Positions 1 through 8,769 are shown, numbered from the stretch's first letter. The stretch: 64,000 nt of DNA from Rheinheimera sp. (GCA_003543135.1 DPJG01000023.1:1-64000), one strand, 5' to 3'. Program-made: numbers and translations. The notes: generated by a model not told the origin, from the letters alone.

Positions 1-22
1 TAACCAACTGAGCTAAGGACGC
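1..22 (-). tRNA. 5' end of a tRNA (partial, isotype unknown)
   Basis: Read on the minus strand, the window edge begins GCGTCCTTAGCTCAGTTGG. This is a 7-nt acceptor strand, then U8-A9, then the GCTC D-stem and a typical D-loop. The anticodon and the 3' half lie outside the window, so the isotype cannot be read. The acceptor sequence is compatible with a Val or Arg tRNA, but that is only a guess. Confidence 0.8.
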
Positions 23-151
23 ATTTTGCAATTCCACCGGCAGGTGGTTTTGACAACGGACGCTATAGTATTTTCGCGGCCAGGCTATTGCAAGTGATTT
101 TTTGGCAAGCCCAGTCAAGCGCTGGTATTTTGTGCGAAATGTCTGAAGCGT

Positions 152-1249
152 TCAGCTTTGCCCAGGTTTAGCGGCAATTGTAAACTGGCAATGCTGCCGT
201 AAACGTTGCCACCAGGCGACATGCTGGCTGAGTTGTTGTTTAAGCGCCTGGTGCTGTGATTCAGTGCGCTGATAAAGCGTCGCTGCTACCGGACTTTGCT
301 GATAAATCCGGTTTAACGCGGGCTGCAATTGCTGACTGATCCCATCCAATTCAGCCAAACGGGGCTGAATTTTGCCAATAAACTGTTGCAATAAAATGTT
401 GTTGAGAATATCTGTTTTATCTTTGACCTGAGGTTGTTTACAAAACACCTCAAGGTTAACAGCATCAAGTTGGGCATTCAGTGCACTGAGCCAGCTGTTA
501 TTGACTCTCAGGCTATATTGCCAGTCGGCCAGCACCTGACTTTGATATAGCGCGCCAACCTGGTAATTAATAAAAGCTGCATCAGTGGTAGCCAAAGCGG
601 TAAGATCCGCTTTGAGTACATAGTCCTGTAACTGACCGAGTTGCTGCAGTGCCGTTAATGTTGAGGTAATACTGACACCGCTTTGCATGCCACGCTGACT
701 GCCATGCAGTTGCTGGCGCAATGTCTGATCGGTCAGCAGGAAATTGGCCAGCACCCTCGGCAGTTGTTGCTGTTTTTCCTGATAAATCTGCTGTAGTTTC
801 TGTTGTAAATCAGTATCCAGTTCCGGGTGCTGCAGGCAGGGTTTAAGCTGACTGATTAATTGCAGCTCATACCCAAGCTGATTGGCAACTGTCATGGTTT
901 TGCCAAGACTGTTATTGCGCGCGGCAACAAGCTGCTGTAATCCACAGCGTCGCAGCACCACCAAATCAAGTACATTCAGTTTTGTGTCGGGGAGCGGCTG
1001 ATAAAGCTGCCGTATCGCCGGTAGTTCAGGCACAGGAGTAAGCTCAGGTGCCAACTCAGGCAGCGCCAGCATACGCTGAAGTCTGCTGTGATAATCCAGC
1101 CATAAATCTTCGGCATCAGGCTTGCTGCAGCTGCCGAGCATGAAACACAACAACAGCGGCAGCAAAGCGCCAAACAGCCTTCTGTTTAGTCGATCAGGCT
1201 GCGGTTTCCGGCGTTGCTGGGTTTGAGGTGTTGTTTTTTTGTTGGCCAT
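152..1249 (-). CDS. DUF3080 family lipoprotein
   Basis: This 365-aa protein resembles the DUF3080 family of Alteromonadales; the molecular function is unknown. The N-terminus is basic, followed by a hydrophobic stretch ending in a lipobox (L-G-S-C, Cys41), so it should be a lipoprotein. The rest is Leu- and Gln-rich and probably helical. The ATG lies 56 bases inside the 3' end of the upstream MATE gene, which suggests translational coupling. It gives a rather long n-region of about 25 residues, but no ATG is closer to the lipobox. The tRNA follows about 130 bp downstream on the same strand. Confidence 0.75.
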   Translation of the reverse strand: MANKKTTPQTQQRRKPQPDRLNRRLFGALLPLLLCFMLGSCSKPDAEDLWLDYHSRLQRMLALPELAPELTPVPELPAIRQLYQPLPDTKLNVLDLVVLRRCGLQQLVAARNNSLGKTMTVANQLGYELQLISQLKPCLQHPELDTDLQQKLQQIYQEKQQQLPRVLANFLLTDQTLRQQLHGSQRGMQSGVSITSTLTALQQLGQLQDYVLKADLTALATTDAAFINYQVGALYQSQVLADWQYSLRVNNSWLSALNAQLDAVNLEVFCKQPQVKDKTDILNNILLQQFIGKIQPRLAELDGISQQLQPALNRIYQQSPVAATLYQRTESQHQALKQQLSQHVAWWQRLRQHCQFTIAAKPGQS

Positions 1250-2594
1250 CTTCTATCCGGTGCAGTTGCTGTTTCAGGATCATGGCCAGTAATACGGCGG
1301 CAACAGTCAAACCGACGATAATGCCAATCCAAAATCCGTGCGCCCCCATTTTGGGTGTGAGCCAGTCGGTCAGACCAAGCACTGTGCCTAAACCAAAACC
1401 TATAGGCCAGTACGCAATCAGCGTAATAAAAAATATTGGTTTGGTATATTTTAAGCCACGCAGTGCACAGCTCGACACCACCTGAATCGCATCGGAGATC
1501 TGGTAAAAACAGGCCAAAATCAGAATAGAACTTGCCATGGCGATCACTGTTGCGTCTGTGGTGTATAAAGAGGCTACCCAGCTACGGGTGATAAAGGTAA
1601 AACCGGCAATGGCAAAAGCCATTATAATCGCCAGCACTATAGCGGTACTGATGGCAGTACGCAGCTCCCTTACATCCATAGCACCAGCCAGATGGCCGAC
1701 CCTAATGGTGGTTGCCATGCCCATACTGAGCGGCAACATAAATACTAAGGCACTGTAGTTATTGGCGATTTGATGCGCCGCCACAACGGTAGGGCCTAAA
1801 TGCACTATCATCAGCGGAATACAGGCAAAGAGGGTTACTTCAAAAAACATCGCAAAGGCGATAGGAGTGCCCAGCGCAATAATTTGCCAGATCTCGCGGA
1901 TTTTAGGTCTGTAATCCGGCAGTTTAACCCGATAAGGCGCTGTGCGGGCGCTTTTAAGCGCATACAGGCTAATGGCCAGCAGCTGCGCCAGAAACACCAG
2001 AGACGTTGCCACACCACAACCGGCACCACCGAGCGCCGGCATGCCGAACTTACCGTAAATAAAAATATAGTTGGCCGGAATATTTACCAAAATGCCAACA
2101 AAGCTTATCCACATGGTGGCTTTGGTATAACCTATGCCTTCAAATAAATTTCGCAGTACCATATAACCAGCGGCAGGGAACACGCCCCAGGCAATATAAC
2201 CCATATAATCGAGCGCTTTTTGCCTGAGCGTATCGTCCATTTCCATCATGCCAACAGGCACTGCAATAAACTGCATTAAAAAAAACACCAGCAAAGCCAG
2301 TGCAAACGCAAGGTAAGCGCCCTGCAAAGTCACAGCTGTCACTTCTTTTTTATGACCGGCCCCAAAATGCTGCGCAATCATTGGCGTCAGAGCCAACAAC
2401 AGTCCCTGAAATGTCAGAATAATCGGTAGCCACAAGGCGGATGCCACTGCAATACCGGCCATGTCGACCGGGCTGACCCGACCCGCCATCAGCGTGTCCA
2501 CAACATACATCATGGTTTGGGTCAGCTGCGCCAGCACTATAGGGCCTGACAGTTTCAGAATGGTTTTGGCTTCAAAGCGGGAAAAAGGTAACAT
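1194..2594 (-). CDS. norM: MATE family multidrug efflux pump (NorM/MdtK-like)
   Basis: This 466-aa, very hydrophobic protein has about 12 membrane segments and two homologous halves. It carries typical MATE sequence such as VDTLMAGRVSPVDMAGIAVA near the start and AAHQIANNYS in the second half. Family members export cationic drugs or metabolites by H+ or Na+ antiport across the inner membrane. The gene is divergent from riboflavin synthase, the same arrangement as mdtK and ribE (ribC) in E. coli, so the assignment has synteny support. The C-terminus is hydrophilic (HRIEDGQQKNN) and overlaps the DUF3080 lipoprotein gene. Substrates cannot be read from the sequence. Confidence 0.9.
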   Translation of the reverse strand: MLPFSRFEAKTILKLSGPIVLAQLTQTMMYVVDTLMAGRVSPVDMAGIAVASALWLPIILTFQGLLLALTPMIAQHFGAGHKKEVTAVTLQGAYLAFALALLVFFLMQFIAVPVGMMEMDDTLRQKALDYMGYIAWGVFPAAGYMVLRNLFEGIGYTKATMWISFVGILVNIPANYIFIYGKFGMPALGGAGCGVATSLVFLAQLLAISLYALKSARTAPYRVKLPDYRPKIREIWQIIALGTPIAFAMFFEVTLFACIPLMIVHLGPTVVAAHQIANNYSALVFMLPLSMGMATTIRVGHLAGAMDVRELRTAISTAIVLAIIMAFAIAGFTFITRSWVASLYTTDATVIAMASSILILACFYQISDAIQVVSSCALRGLKYTKPIFFITLIAYWPIGFGLGTVLGLTDWLTPKMGAHGFWIGIIVGLTVAAVLLAMILKQQLHRIEDGQQKNNTSNPATPETAA

Positions 2595-2672
2595 GGCAAC
2601 TCACAACAGACGGATTAGACGCGATTTTTTCGTCGCGAAACAGCGGTTAATTTAGCACAAACAGGGGCAGTG

Positions 2673-3317
2673 ATGTTTACCGGAATAGTTCAGACTCAGG
2701 CCATTGTCGACAAAATCCAGGATCAACCAGGTTTTCGTCAGCTGCAGCTCAAAGTGGCAGCATCTTATCTGACAGCGCTGGAGCAGGGCGCCAGTATTGC
2801 CATCAACGGTACTTGTTTAACAGTGGTGGGGTTTGCCGCTGATGGCAGCGAAGGCAGTGTCAGCTTTGATGTCATTGACGAAACCCTGCGCCTGACCAAC
2901 CTGGGATTATTAAAACAGGGGGATTTGGTTAATTTTGAGCGTTCTTTAACTATCGGCAAAGAGTTGGGTGGCCATATTTTGTCGGGTCATATTCATTGCA
3001 GAGCGCAAATTATCGAGGTGAATAAAACCACGCACAACTGCGCTATGCAATTAGCCTTGCCTGCGCCTTTTGGCAGTTATGTGTTTAGCAAAGGTTTTAT
3101 TGCGATTGACGGCATCAGTCTGACAGTAGGGCAGCTTCAGCTAAACGCCGACCAAAGCTGTGAGTTTTCGCTGCATTTAATACCTGAAACTTTAGCTGTG
3201 ACCAACCTTGGTAAACGTCAGTGTGGAGACTGGGTTAATATCGAAATTGACCAGCAAAGCTACACCATAGTGCAGAGTGTGGAGCGTATGCTGGCTGCCC
3301 GCGGCTTGATCCAATAA
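2673..3317 (+). CDS. ribE: Riboflavin synthase, alpha chain
   Basis: This 214-aa protein starts with the canonical MFTGIV. It has two lumazine-binding repeats (about residues 1-95 and 96-200), the first containing INGTCLTV and the second DGISLTV. It catalyses dismutation of two 6,7-dimethyl-8-ribityllumazine to riboflavin and a pyrimidine, the last step of riboflavin synthesis, in the cytosol. I chose ATG 2673 over the in-frame GTG at 2670 because MFTGIV is the family N-terminus and AGGGGCAG lies just upstream. No FMN riboswitch is visible; only about 78 bases separate it from the divergent pump gene. Confidence 0.96.
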   Translation: MFTGIVQTQAIVDKIQDQPGFRQLQLKVAASYLTALEQGASIAINGTCLTVVGFAADGSEGSVSFDVIDETLRLTNLGLLKQGDLVNFERSLTIGKELGGHILSGHIHCRAQIIEVNKTTHNCAMQLALPAPFGSYVFSKGFIAIDGISLTVGQLQLNADQSCEFSLHLIPETLAVTNLGKRQCGDWVNIEIDQQSYTIVQSVERMLAARGLIQ

Positions 3318-3338
3318 CTATCAGTGTATGTTCAGACT

Positions 3339-3373
3339 GCAGCCTTTAAGGCTGCGCCTTTGCCGCTTTTATT
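3339..3373. terminator. Possible terminator after ribE
   Basis: GCAGCCTT and AAGGCTGC (3339-3346 and 3348-3355) form a tight inverted repeat, followed by a T-rich stretch ending in CTTTT. It lies between the converging ends of ribE and the small zinc-ribbon gene. The pairing is clear but the T tract is interrupted. Confidence 0.4.
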
Positions 3374-3572
3374 AATAAATCTGTTCGTCATCGGCGTCGA
3401 TAAACACCTGCACGCTGCGGTGTGCTTCATCTTTGTGTGTTTTGATATGGATAGGGTTGCAGCAATTGCTGCAATCTTCAAAATCGTCCTGATCTTCGCC
3501 GCTGACATCCAGCGTGATATGGGTAGGGTGGCCACAAAACGGGCAGATAATGGTTTTGTTAATCAAGTCCAT
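3372..3572 (-). CDS. Small CPXCG-motif cysteine-rich protein
   Basis: This 66-aa protein has a zinc-ribbon pattern: Cys10-x2-Cys13 (ICPFCGH) and Cys34-x2-Cys37-Cys38 (DCSNCC), in a very acidic setting. It matches the small CPXCG-motif proteins found in many gammaproteobacteria, whose function is not established. I chose the second of two adjacent ATGs because GGAGG at 3578-3582 then stands 5 bases upstream. A 16-residue upstream extension in frame has no ribosome binding site. It sits alone between ribE and a HAD phosphatase gene on the same strand. Confidence 0.75.
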   Translation of the reverse strand: MDLINKTIICPFCGHPTHITLDVSGEDQDDFEDCSNCCNPIHIKTHKDEAHRSVQVFIDADDEQIY

Positions 3573-3742
3573 CATATCCTCCAGACGTGTTGTTGTGTAT
3601 TGCCGTTGCCATTGATGCACGGGCTTAGCCGATCCTCACTAGTTTAGGCCTAAATTGTGTTTTATGTCGGCTGACTTTGGTGCAGCAAAGTACTGTTTCA
3701 GGTAGCTTCGCCGTCATTGTTTCAGCAGTCTGTTGGTTTGGG

Positions 3743-4390
3743 TTATTGCAAATGGTCGGCGGTAAGCTCAGTCAGTGACGCAAGCACATGATCAGCAAGG
3801 GCATAACCCGGCGCACGTTGATGTGCGCTGTCAGGTACAGCAATACAGCGCATCCGGGCTGCTTTGGCAGCAATCAAACCTGTGACACTGTCTTCCAGTG
3901 CCAGGCAATATTGCGGCGCGACGCCTAAAGCAGCAGCCGCATTGAGATAGACCTGCGGATGAGGTTTTGCCAGTGGTAAAAATTCAGCCGAGCAGGTTGC
4001 CTGAAAAAACGGCAATAATTCAAAGTGTTTTAACGTAGCCAGCATCATTCTGTGGTTGGATGAAGTGGCCAAAGCCATGGGCAGCCTGAGCGATTGGCAT
4101 AACTTCAGCGCTTCAAGAGCGCCTGGCATCAGTTTGCCTTTGCTGATGATCATGTTTATCACCTGCTCAATAATCAGAGTGGCCACTTCCGCCTGAGTGG
4201 GGCCTTGCCAGGCAAAACGTTGATACCAGTGTTGCACCACATTATCACAGCGCCAGCCCAGTGTTTGTGCAGTGTCCTCTGGTTTGAGCGGTACACCAAG
4301 GGAAGAAAAAATTTGATATTCAGCCTGTTGCCAGAAATTTTCCGAGTCAAGCAACAAACCGTCCAGATCAAAAACGACGGCTTGGATCAT
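3743..4390 (-). CDS. hxpB: HAD family sugar-phosphate phosphatase, HxpB (YniC)-like
   Basis: This 215-aa enzyme has all HAD motifs: DLDGLLLDSE (nucleophile Asp8, Asp10), ATSSNH (motif II), KPHPQVY (motif III Lys) and LEDSVTG (motif IV). It is similar along its length to E. coli YniC/HxpB, which dephosphorylates 2-deoxyglucose-6-P and hexitol phosphates. The ATG has GGA 7 bases upstream. It lies 22 bases downstream of the fructosamine-kinase-like gene on the same strand, so they are probably co-transcribed; E. coli also keeps yniA and yniC close together near thrS. Substrate range is inferred from the homologue. Confidence 0.82.
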   Translation of the reverse strand: MIQAVVFDLDGLLLDSENFWQQAEYQIFSSLGVPLKPEDTAQTLGWRCDNVVQHWYQRFAWQGPTQAEVATLIIEQVINMIISKGKLMPGALEALKLCQSLRLPMALATSSNHRMMLATLKHFELLPFFQATCSAEFLPLAKPHPQVYLNAAAALGVAPQYCLALEDSVTGLIAAKAARMRCIAVPDSAHQRAPGYALADHVLASLTELTADHLQ

Positions 4391-4412
4391 CAGTTATCCA
4401 TAATTAAAAAGC

Positions 4413-5273
4413 TTACAACAAACGCTGACGGATCAAATCTCTGGCCTGCCAGCTGTAACGACCGCCGCGGATATAAGCGTGGTGTAATAAATGATACAGA
4501 TTATAAAGATCTTTCCTGTCGTTGTAATCGCTATCGAGCGGATACACCTGATTGTATGCATTAAAAAAACTGTCAGGCAAAGGGTCGAACATCTGGCTGT
4601 AGGCCAAATCTGTTTCCCGATCACCAAAATAGCTGGCCGGGTCAAATAACACCGGTACTTCCGATAAAAAGCCGATGTTGCCGCGCACCAGTTCCCCGTG
4701 CAGCAGCGCAGGTTTGGGTTGATGGCCATGCAATTGCTGGCGCACCCGTTCAACTATTTTATCAATGTCACCAAACTCCTGATGTTGTTCGGCTAAAAGT
4801 TGTAACAACCAGCCTATACGTTGCTCGGAAAAAAAAGTCGACCAATTGGCCTGCCACTGATTCGGCTGCATAGTGGCGCTTAAATAATTATCCCAGTCAA
4901 AACCATACATGGCCTGATCGTCGACCTGATGCAAAAAGGCCAGTTGATGGCCAAGAGCCTGCCAACCGTATGGATGTGCGTTGGTCATAGGCAAATATTC
5001 CAGCACCAAAAAGGATTTATCCAGAGTTTGACCCGCGCAGATCACCTTTGGCAAACGCACACATTGGCGCTGTGTCAGCGCCTGAATGCTCAGTGCTTCG
5101 GTGTCAAAACTGTCCAGCACCTCACGTTGATTCAGTTTGACAAAAAACTCCAACTCCTGACCTTTGAGGTGGTACAGCATATTGCCGGAATGGGTGGACA
5201 GCTGGTGTTTTTGCTCGATCTTAAAGTCACATTGCAATTCGGCACTGATTTGTTCTGCAAGAGCTTGCCACAT
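4413..5273 (-). CDS. Fructosamine/ketosamine-3-kinase family protein (YniA-like)
   Basis: This 286-aa protein has the APH-like kinase fold of the fructosamine kinase family. Visible elements are VKLNQREVLDSFDTEA (ATP-binding Lys46, Glu59), FLVLEYL (hinge), HGELVRGN (192-199) and FDPASYFGDRETDLA (metal-binding Asp210). The family phosphorylates ketoamines on glycated proteins or amines so that they break down. The catalytic-loop motif is normally HGDLWSGN; here the Asp is Glu194 (codon GAA, read directly). The ATG has GGAG 8 bases upstream. It probably forms an operon with the HAD phosphatase gene. Activity is uncertain because of the substitution. Confidence 0.82.
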   Translation of the reverse strand: MWQALAEQISAELQCDFKIEQKHQLSTHSGNMLYHLKGQELEFFVKLNQREVLDSFDTEALSIQALTQRQCVRLPKVICAGQTLDKSFLVLEYLPMTNAHPYGWQALGHQLAFLHQVDDQAMYGFDWDNYLSATMQPNQWQANWSTFFSEQRIGWLLQLLAEQHQEFGDIDKIVERVRQQLHGHQPKPALLHGELVRGNIGFLSEVPVLFDPASYFGDRETDLAYSQMFDPLPDSFFNAYNQVYPLDSDYNDRKDLYNLYHLLHHAYIRGGRYSWQARDLIRQRLL

Positions 5274-5449
5274 GAATAAACTCCGGTGTTGTCAGGAAAT
5301 AAAGCTGGGGATGTCAGTAGTATGGTGCAAATTTAGCCAAAGTGGAGTGGTTGTGCGCAGCAGCAACACCCTTGCCTGAGCGTCATTCAGCCAGTAAGAT
5401 AACGGCGCTTTTTGGCTGATAATTGCCCGCTACGTGCCGGTAGTTGTCG

Positions 5450-5528
5450 GTTTAACCGTTCGTATGGTTGAACACCATCAGGCATCCACTCAGATTTGAT
5501 AAAACAAGTGTCCCTTGGTATGGGCCAC
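5450..5528 (+). promoter_or_regulatory. Candidate thrS translational operator: two tRNA-Thr anticodon-arm mimics
   Basis: Two hairpins precede thrS. Hairpin 1 pairs GTTTAACC (5450-5457) with GGTTGAAC (5466-5473) around the loop GTTCGTAT, which shows CGU after U. Hairpin 2 pairs GTG-T-CCC (5508-5514) with GGG-C-CAC (5522-5528) around the 7-nt loop TTGGTAT, laid out like a tRNA anticodon loop: U33, GGU at 34-36, A37. CGU and GGU are both threonine anticodons. Hairpin 2 ends 18 bases before the ATG, just upstream of the AAGGA ribosome site. In E. coli, ThrRS binds two anticodon-like arms (domains 2 and 4) in its own leader and blocks translation. Folding was done by eye. Confidence 0.6.
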
Positions 5529-5546
5529 CACTGTAAGGAAAATGAC

Positions 5547-7457
5547 ATGCCAGTTATTACTTTGCCTGACGGAAGTCAGCGCGTTTTTGAAGCCCCTTTA
5601 TCTGTATTAGACGTTGCCAAAGACATAGGTCCTGGCCTTGCTAAAGCGACCATTGCCGGCAAAATTGACGGTGTATTGGTTGACGCCTGCGAAATGATTG
5701 ACCGTGACGTCAAACTCTCTATTGTCACCAGCAAAGACGACGAGGGCCTGGAAATTTTGCGCCACTCTTGTGCGCATTTGTTGGGTCATGCCATTAAACA
5801 GCTGTGGCCAAACGTCAAAATGGCCATTGGTCCTGTGATCGACAACGGCTTTTATTATGACGTTGATTTAGATCGGGCTATCAGTGCTGAAGACTTAGCA
5901 GCACTCGAAGAGCGTATGTTGAAGCTGGCAAAAACCGAATATGACGTTGTGAAGAAAAAAGTCAGCTGGCAACAGGCTTACGACACCTTCAAAGCGCGTG
6001 GCGAAAGCTACAAAATGGAAATTCTCGAGCAGAATGTCGCCAAAGACGACCTGCCGGGTTTGTACCATCACGAAGAATACATCGATATGTGCCGTGGTCC
6101 ACACGTGCCAAATATGCGTTTTTGCCAACACTTCAAAATTATGAAAGTGGCCGGTGCTTACTGGCGTGGTGACTCGAAAAATAAAATGCTGCAGCGTATT
6201 TACGGTACCGCATGGGCGGATAAAAAGCAGCTGGCTGCTTATTTAACCCGTTTAGAAGAAGCCGAAAAACGCGACCACCGTAAAATTGGTAAAGCTCTGG
6301 ATTTATTCCATTGGCAGGAAGAAGCGCCGGGCATGGTGTTCTGGCATAACGATGGCTGGACTATTTACACTGAGCTGGAAAAATTTGTCCGGGAGAAACT
6401 GCGTTCATTTGATTATGACGAAGTCAAAGGCCCGTTGATGATGGACCGTTCTTTGTGGGAAAAGTCAGGCCACTGGGATAAATACTCTAGTGCCATGTTT
6501 ACCACTGAGTCGGAAAAACGTGAATACGCCATTAAGCCGATGAACTGCCCTGGCCATGTGCAGATTTTTAACCAGGGTCTGAAGTCTTACCGTGACTTAC
6601 CGCTGCGGATGGCCGAGTTCGGCTGTTGCCACCGTAATGAACCTTCAGGTTCGTTACACGGTTTAATGCGGGTACGTGGTTTTACTCAGGACGACGCGCA
6701 CATTTTCTGTACTGAAGAGCAAATTGAAGCCGAAGTGGGCGCTTGTATCGACATGGTTTACCAGACTTATCAAACCTTTGGTTTTGATAAGATTGTGGTG
6801 AAGTTGTCGACCCGGCCGGAAAAAAGGGTAGGTTCTGACGAAATCTGGGACAAAGCCGAAAAAGCCCTGGCTGATGTACTGACCAGCAAAGGTATTGAAT
6901 TCCAGTACTTACCTGGTGAAGGTGCGTTTTACGGTCCAAAAATCGAATTTACTTTACACGATTGTCTGGACAGAGCCTGGCAATGTGGTACCGTGCAGCT
7001 CGATTTTTCAATGCCAGCCCGTTTAGGTGCTTCTTATGTAGCGGAAAACGGCGAAAAACAAATTCCGGTAATGATCCACCGCGCCATTTTAGGTTCGCTG
7101 GAGCGTTTTATCGGTATTTTAATTGAAGAGTACGCAGGTTTTATGCCGGCATGGTTAGCGCCAACTCAGGTTGTGGTGATGAATATTACCGACAATCAGG
7201 CCGAATATGCCCAACAATTAGTAAAAACTTTCAAATCTCACGGTATTAGAGCAACTTCTGACTTGAGAAATGAGAAGATAGGCTTTAAAATCCGCGAGCA
7301 CACGCTGGCTCGTGTTCCGTATTTAGTGGTTGTTGGCGACAAAGAAGTTGAAGCCGGCGATTTAGCACTGAGAACACGTAAAGGCGAAGACCTCGGTAAA
7401 ATGACTGTAGCTGCTTTTGTTGACAAGCTGACGACAGAAATCAAAAACCGGGTCTGA
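5547..7457 (+). CDS. thrS: Threonyl-tRNA synthetase
   Basis: This 636-aa class II synthetase has, in order, a TGS domain ([10 protein letters not shown], 1-60), the editing domain with [10 protein letters not shown], the catalytic core with [36 protein letters not shown] and LDFSMPARL, and a C-terminal anticodon-binding domain. The Cys and His residues that bind the active-site zinc in E. coli ThrRS appear to be kept. I chose ATG 5547, with TAAGGA about 8 bases upstream and the family start MPVIT. A longer in-frame reading from 5496 would run through the operator hairpins. It leads thrS-infC-rpmI-rplT and is probably autoregulated by the upstream operator. Confidence 0.98.
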   Translation: MPVITLPDGSQRVFEAPLSVLDVAKDIGPGLAKATIAGKIDGVLVDACEMIDRDVKLSIVTSKDDEGLEILRHSCAHLLGHAIKQLWPNVKMAIGPVIDNGFYYDVDLDRAISAEDLAALEERMLKLAKTEYDVVKKKVSWQQAYDTFKARGESYKMEILEQNVAKDDLPGLYHHEEYIDMCRGPHVPNMRFCQHFKIMKVAGAYWRGDSKNKMLQRIYGTAWADKKQLAAYLTRLEEAEKRDHRKIGKALDLFHWQEEAPGMVFWHNDGWTIYTELEKFVREKLRSFDYDEVKGPLMMDRSLWEKSGHWDKYSSAMFTTESEKREYAIKPMNCPGHVQIFNQGLKSYRDLPLRMAEFGCCHRNEPSGSLHGLMRVRGFTQDDAHIFCTEEQIEAEVGACIDMVYQTYQTFGFDKIVVKLSTRPEKRVGSDEIWDKAEKALADVLTSKGIEFQYLPGEGAFYGPKIEFTLHDCLDRAWQCGTVQLDFSMPARLGASYVAENGEKQIPVMIHRAILGSLERFIGILIEEYAGFMPAWLAPTQVVVMNITDNQAEYAQQLVKTFKSHGIRATSDLRNEKIGFKIREHTLARVPYLVVVGDKEVEAGDLALRTRKGEDLGKMTVAAFVDKLTTEIKNRV

Positions 7458-7484
7458 TGATATTAATCCTTGGAGGAACATACC

Positions 7485-8027
7485 ATTAAAGTAGGAAAGA
7501 AACCGTTACCGACGAACAGACCAAATCGTATTAACGAAGAAATCAGCGTCCGCGAAGTGCGTTTGATTGGTCTGGAAGGTGAGCAATTAGGGGTTGTAGG
7601 TATTACTGAAGCCATTCGTTTGGCAGAAGAAGGTGGTTGTGATCTGGTAGAAATCAGTCCAACAGCTGAACCTCCTGTTTGTAAGTTGATGGACTATGGT
7701 AAGTTCCTTTTTGAAAAGGGTAAAGCTGCTAAAGAGCAGAAGAAGAAGCAAAAACAGATCCAGATCAAGGAAATTAAATTCCGGCCTGGAACTGATGAAG
7801 GCGATTACCAGGTAAAACTACGCAACCTGCGTCGCTTCATTGAAGAGGGTGACAAAGCTAAAGTAACGCTGCGCTATCGTGGTCGTGAAATGGCGCATCT
7901 GGACATCGGTATTGAGATGCTTAACCGGATCAAAGAAGATATGTCAGATATTGCTATCTGCGAATCTTTCCCAAGCCGTGTTGAGGGTCGTCAGATGATC
8001 ATGATGCTGGCCCCAAATAAGAAGTAA
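7485..8027 (+). CDS. infC: Translation initiation factor IF-3 (AUU start)
   Basis: This 180-aa protein is the same length as E. coli IF-3. It has the N-domain [21 protein letters not shown], the [19 protein letters not shown] linker and the C-domain [20 protein letters not shown]. The reading frame has no ATG, GTG or TTG at the conserved N-terminus. ATT at 7485 gives I(M)KVGKKPLP, aligning with the E. coli start MKGGKRV, which also uses AUU. GGAGG at 7472-7476 is 8 bases upstream. A TTG at 7470 in the same frame falls before the ribosome site. IF-3 rejects AUU starts, so the codon gives negative autoregulation in E. coli; the same is inferred here. Confidence 0.95.
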   Translation: MKVGKKPLPTNRPNRINEEISVREVRLIGLEGEQLGVVGITEAIRLAEEGGCDLVEISPTAEPPVCKLMDYGKFLFEKGKAAKEQKKKQKQIQIKEIKFRPGTDEGDYQVKLRNLRRFIEEGDKAKVTLRYRGREMAHLDIGIEMLNRIKEDMSDIAICESFPSRVEGRQMIMMLAPNKK

Positions 8028-8052
8028 TAAGCGCATTCAAGTAGAAGTCGTA

Positions 8053-8086
8053 CACCACTGCGGCAACGCAGTGGTGTTTGATTTTT
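8053..8086 (+). terminator. Hairpin between infC and rpmI (terminator or attenuator)
   Basis: CACCACTGC (8053-8061) and GCAGTGGTG (8068-8076) pair perfectly around GGCAAC, followed by TTTGATTTTT. This has the form of an intrinsic terminator, yet lies inside the ribosomal operon, 54 bases before rpmI. It could attenuate read-through into rpmI-rplT or protect the infC 3' end. Confidence 0.6.
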
Positions 8087-8130
8087 CGCCTTATTATTCG
8101 TTGTAATTAAACAATGCGAGTTATTTAACT

Positions 8131-8328
8131 ATGCCTAAGATGAAAACCAATAAAGGTGCTGCAAAGCGCTTTAAAAAAACCGCTTCTGGTGGTTTTAAAC
8201 GTAAGCAATCACATCTTCGCCACATTCTGACGAAGAAGTCTTCTAAGCGTAAGCGTCAGTTAGGTCCAAAAACGTTAGTTGCAAAAGTTGACGTTGCTGG
8301 TATCGCTCGCTGCTTGCCATACGCATAA
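8131..8328 (+). CDS. rpmI: 50S ribosomal protein L35
   Basis: This 65-aa, strongly basic protein starts [17 protein letters not shown] and ends in the family-typical RCLPYA. It is a component of the large ribosomal subunit. The ribosome binding site is weak (GAG 11 bases upstream); in E. coli, L20 represses this gene by binding the leader, and a poor start region is in line with that. rplT follows after 16 bases. Confidence 0.97.
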   Translation: MPKMKTNKGAAKRFKKTASGGFKRKQSHLRHILTKKSSKRKRQLGPKTLVAKVDVAGIARCLPYA

Positions 8329-8344
8329 TATTTAGGAGACTGAA

Positions 8345-8704
8345 ATGCCAAGAGTAAAACGTGGTGTGACCGCACGTGCGCGTCATAAGAAGGTATTAAA
8401 CCAGGCTAAAGGTTACTACGGTGCCCGTAGCCGTGTTTATCGTGTAGCTTTCCAAGCAGTTATCAAAGCCGGCCAATACGCTTACCGTGACCGTCGTCAA
8501 CGTAAACGTCAATTCCGTCAACTGTGGATCGCGCGTATCAACGCTGCTTCACGTCAAAACGGTTTATCTTACAGCCGTTTCATCGATGGTCTGAAAAGAG
8601 CATCTGTTGAAATCGACCGTAAAATTCTGGCTGACATCGCTGTATTCGACAAAGGCGCATTTGCTGCCTTAGTTGCCAAAGCGAAACAAGCTTTAACTGC
8701 TTAA
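8345..8704 (+). CDS. rplT: 50S ribosomal protein L20
   Basis: This 119-aa basic protein starts [18 protein letters not shown] and contains [12 protein letters not shown] and [16 protein letters not shown], all typical of L20. It is needed for 50S assembly and in E. coli acts as translational repressor of rpmI-rplT. TAGGAGACTGAA gives a good ribosome site. A strong terminator follows, so the operon ends here; pheS-pheT, which follow rplT in E. coli, are not present. Confidence 0.98.
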   Translation: MPRVKRGVTARARHKKVLNQAKGYYGARSRVYRVAFQAVIKAGQYAYRDRRQRKRQFRQLWIARINAASRQNGLSYSRFIDGLKRASVEIDRKILADIAVFDKGAFAALVAKAKQALTA

Positions 8705-8717
8705 TTTTTAAGTAGTC

Positions 8718-8750
8718 AAAAAGGCAGCTCCGGCTGCCTTTTTGTTTTTC
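8718..8750 (+). terminator. Intrinsic terminator after rplT
   Basis: AAGGCAGC (8721-8728) pairs with GCTGCCTT (8733-8740) around TCCG, followed by TTTGTTTTT. An A run on the left side would also let it work for the potassium channel gene that converges from the other strand. Confidence 0.85.
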
Positions 8751-8769
8751 TGATGTCTGAAACTAAGGA

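Noticed and set aside
2595-2672. FMN riboswitch before ribE
   Set aside because: The gap is only about 78 bases and lacks the conserved RFN sequence blocks.
5496-5546. 17-codon N-terminal extension of ThrRS
   Set aside because: It reads through the operator hairpins, lacks a ribosome site, and the family start MPVITLPDG lies at 5547.
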